Of a DNA stretch of 64,000 nucleotides, positions 63,115-64,000 are shown one piece after another. Made by a program: the position numbers and the translations under genes. Under the pieces are notes generated by a model. That model ran no database searches and was not told where the DNA came from. It worked only from the letters and a program-made list of their open reading frames with translations. Source of the DNA: Fundicoccus culcitae (GTDB lineage: Bacteria > Bacillota > Bacilli > Lactobacillales > Aerococcaceae); assembly GCF_024661895.1 (NCBI RefSeq), contig NZ_CP102453.1, positions 2,728,001 through 2,792,000 of the forward strand. Direction: 5' to 3'. The number at the start of each line of letters is the position of its first letter. The stretch's first letter is position 1.

Positions 63115-64000
63115 CAACATTAATTTCTTTTGTTGGTGATACTGATCCCATCCGTGGTTTTCATGATGGAGGCATCTTGCATATTACTCGACACAAAAGA
63201 CCAGACAAAATTGTTTTGTTACATTCACAGCATTCTTTAAGCAAACACGAGAATATACACTTAGCAATTAATTCTATTAGTCCAGATTATCAACCAGAGA
63301 TTATGATTGATGATGAAATCATTGAGGATAATCGCGTATTTTTGTTTGATGAAATGTTTAAACATGTATCAGTAGTTATTGATAAATATAAAAACACTGA
63401 TGATCATATTTTGTTGAATTTAACTAGTGGTACACCGCAAATGATTGCAGGATTATTTGCGTATGTACAGATTTTCGGGCTGAATATTGATGCTTACCAA
63501 GTTTTAACTCCGTTAAGATCATCAAATGAAGGGTTACCTCATGATACAAAAGAATCCATTGACGTTTTAATTGAATTGAACGAAGATAATAAGATTGATT
63601 CTAGCAATCGACTGATTGAAGTGAATGGTCAAAATATTAGACAATCGTTATTACAAAAATCATTTCGGGAATTGATAGATGTTTATGAATTTTTAGGAGC
63701 GTTAAATATACTTGAAAATGAATCAGACATTTTTTCAAATCAAGGTAAGTTAATCATTAATCTGAGTAAAGTTGCCAATGCGATTAGATTTCAAAATGTC
63801 TTACCTGATTTACAGTCTAAATTGGGTATTAATAAAGAAATACAAAAATACTTTAGTTGCTTTACTATTTTAGATATTCAGGCAGAAAGGGAGTTAGTTT
63901 CTGAAGCCTTAGTACGTGGTAAGAATTTAGCGGAAGCTATTGCAATTAAGTATATTGAAAATCAATATCCTGGGCTACTAAAAGAAGATAACAAGAAATA
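63111..64000 (+). CDS. csm6: CARF-domain ribonuclease Csm6 (partial, cut by window end)
   Basis: A reading frame of 296 codons continues to the window edge. It begins MTTLISFVGDTDPIRGFHDG and carries the CARF ligand motif LLNLTSGTPQM (102-111). CARF domains bind the cyclic oligoadenylate made by Cas10 and switch on a C-terminal HEPN RNase (R-x4-6-H), which in Csm6 lies at about residue 350 onward and so is outside the window. The start overlaps the csm5 stop (ATGA). The final two bases, TA, do not show whether the frame continues. Confidence 0.9.
   Translation, partial: MTTLISFVGDTDPIRGFHDGGILHITRHKRPDKIVLLHSQHSLSKHENIHLAINSISPDYQPEIMIDDEIIEDNRVFLFDEMFKHVSVVIDKYKNTDDHILLNLTSGTPQMIAGLFAYVQIFGLNIDAYQVLTPLRSSNEGLPHDTKESIDVLIELNEDNKIDSSNRLIEVNGQNIRQSLLQKSFRELIDVYEFLGALNILENESDIFSNQGKLIINLSKVANAIRFQNVLPDLQSKLGINKEIQKYFSCFTILDIQAERELVSEALVRGKNLAEAIAIKYIENQYPGLLKEDNKK

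Overview
This window comes from a low-GC Gram-positive bacterium of the order Lactobacillales. The 16S sequence, the gene repertoire (EcsAB, GshAB, QueT with a preQ1-II-type leader, Opp system, CsbD- and YflT-type stress proteins) and the lack of encoded CCA on the tRNAs fit the family Aerococcaceae best. That family placement is an inference from reading, not from an alignment.

Layout. 0-7 kb: CsbD stress protein, pgsA, xpt, a GNAT acetyltransferase, a secreted protein, an amino-acid ABC transporter (receptor-permease fusion plus ATPase) and a DegV protein. 8-11 kb: an ATP-grasp ligase with an esterase-like hydrolase, and a hexapeptide acetyltransferase. 11-19 kb: mgsA, two YflT-type stress proteins each followed by a secreted protein (one a zinc metallopeptidase with an HExxH motif), a small minus-strand gene with its own promoter and terminator, an MntP-like membrane protein, a cluster of four tiny membrane proteins, a TetR regulator, and queT behind a riboswitch. 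20-32 kb: coaBC, a PTS-IIC-like protein, a complete IS66-family element with target duplications, ecsAB, a second secreted acidic protein, an M42 peptidase, an MBL hydrolase and an aldehyde dehydrogenase. 34-43 kb: oppABCDF and gshAB. 43-50 kb: an rRNA operon (two promoters, 16S, tRNA-Ile, tRNA-Ala, 23S, 5S) followed by 12 tRNAs. 50-55 kb: a sugar ABC transporter with a DUF624 protein, and a lone ornithine carbamoyltransferase. 55-64 kb: a type III-A (Csm) CRISPR-Cas locus, cas1-cas2-cas6-cas10-csm2-csm3-csm4-csm5-csm6, with csm6 cut by the window end and a short, degenerate three-repeat array upstream.

Three patterns stand out. First, six intergenic islands between 7 and 41 kb are mosaics of tandem arrays. 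At least six unrelated sequence families are used, yet every array has a unit of 40 or 41 bp that contains a dyad, and array junctions carry a shared 15-bp core, often in inverted orientation. Second, the decamer AATAAATATC occurs 19 times exactly, plus nine copies of a one-base variant, with no strand bias; this density resembles an uptake or other genome-wide signal sequence. Third, the CRISPR locus joins a type III-A effector module to Cas1 and Cas2 proteins that look more like type II ones, and its local array has only two spacers between diverged repeats.
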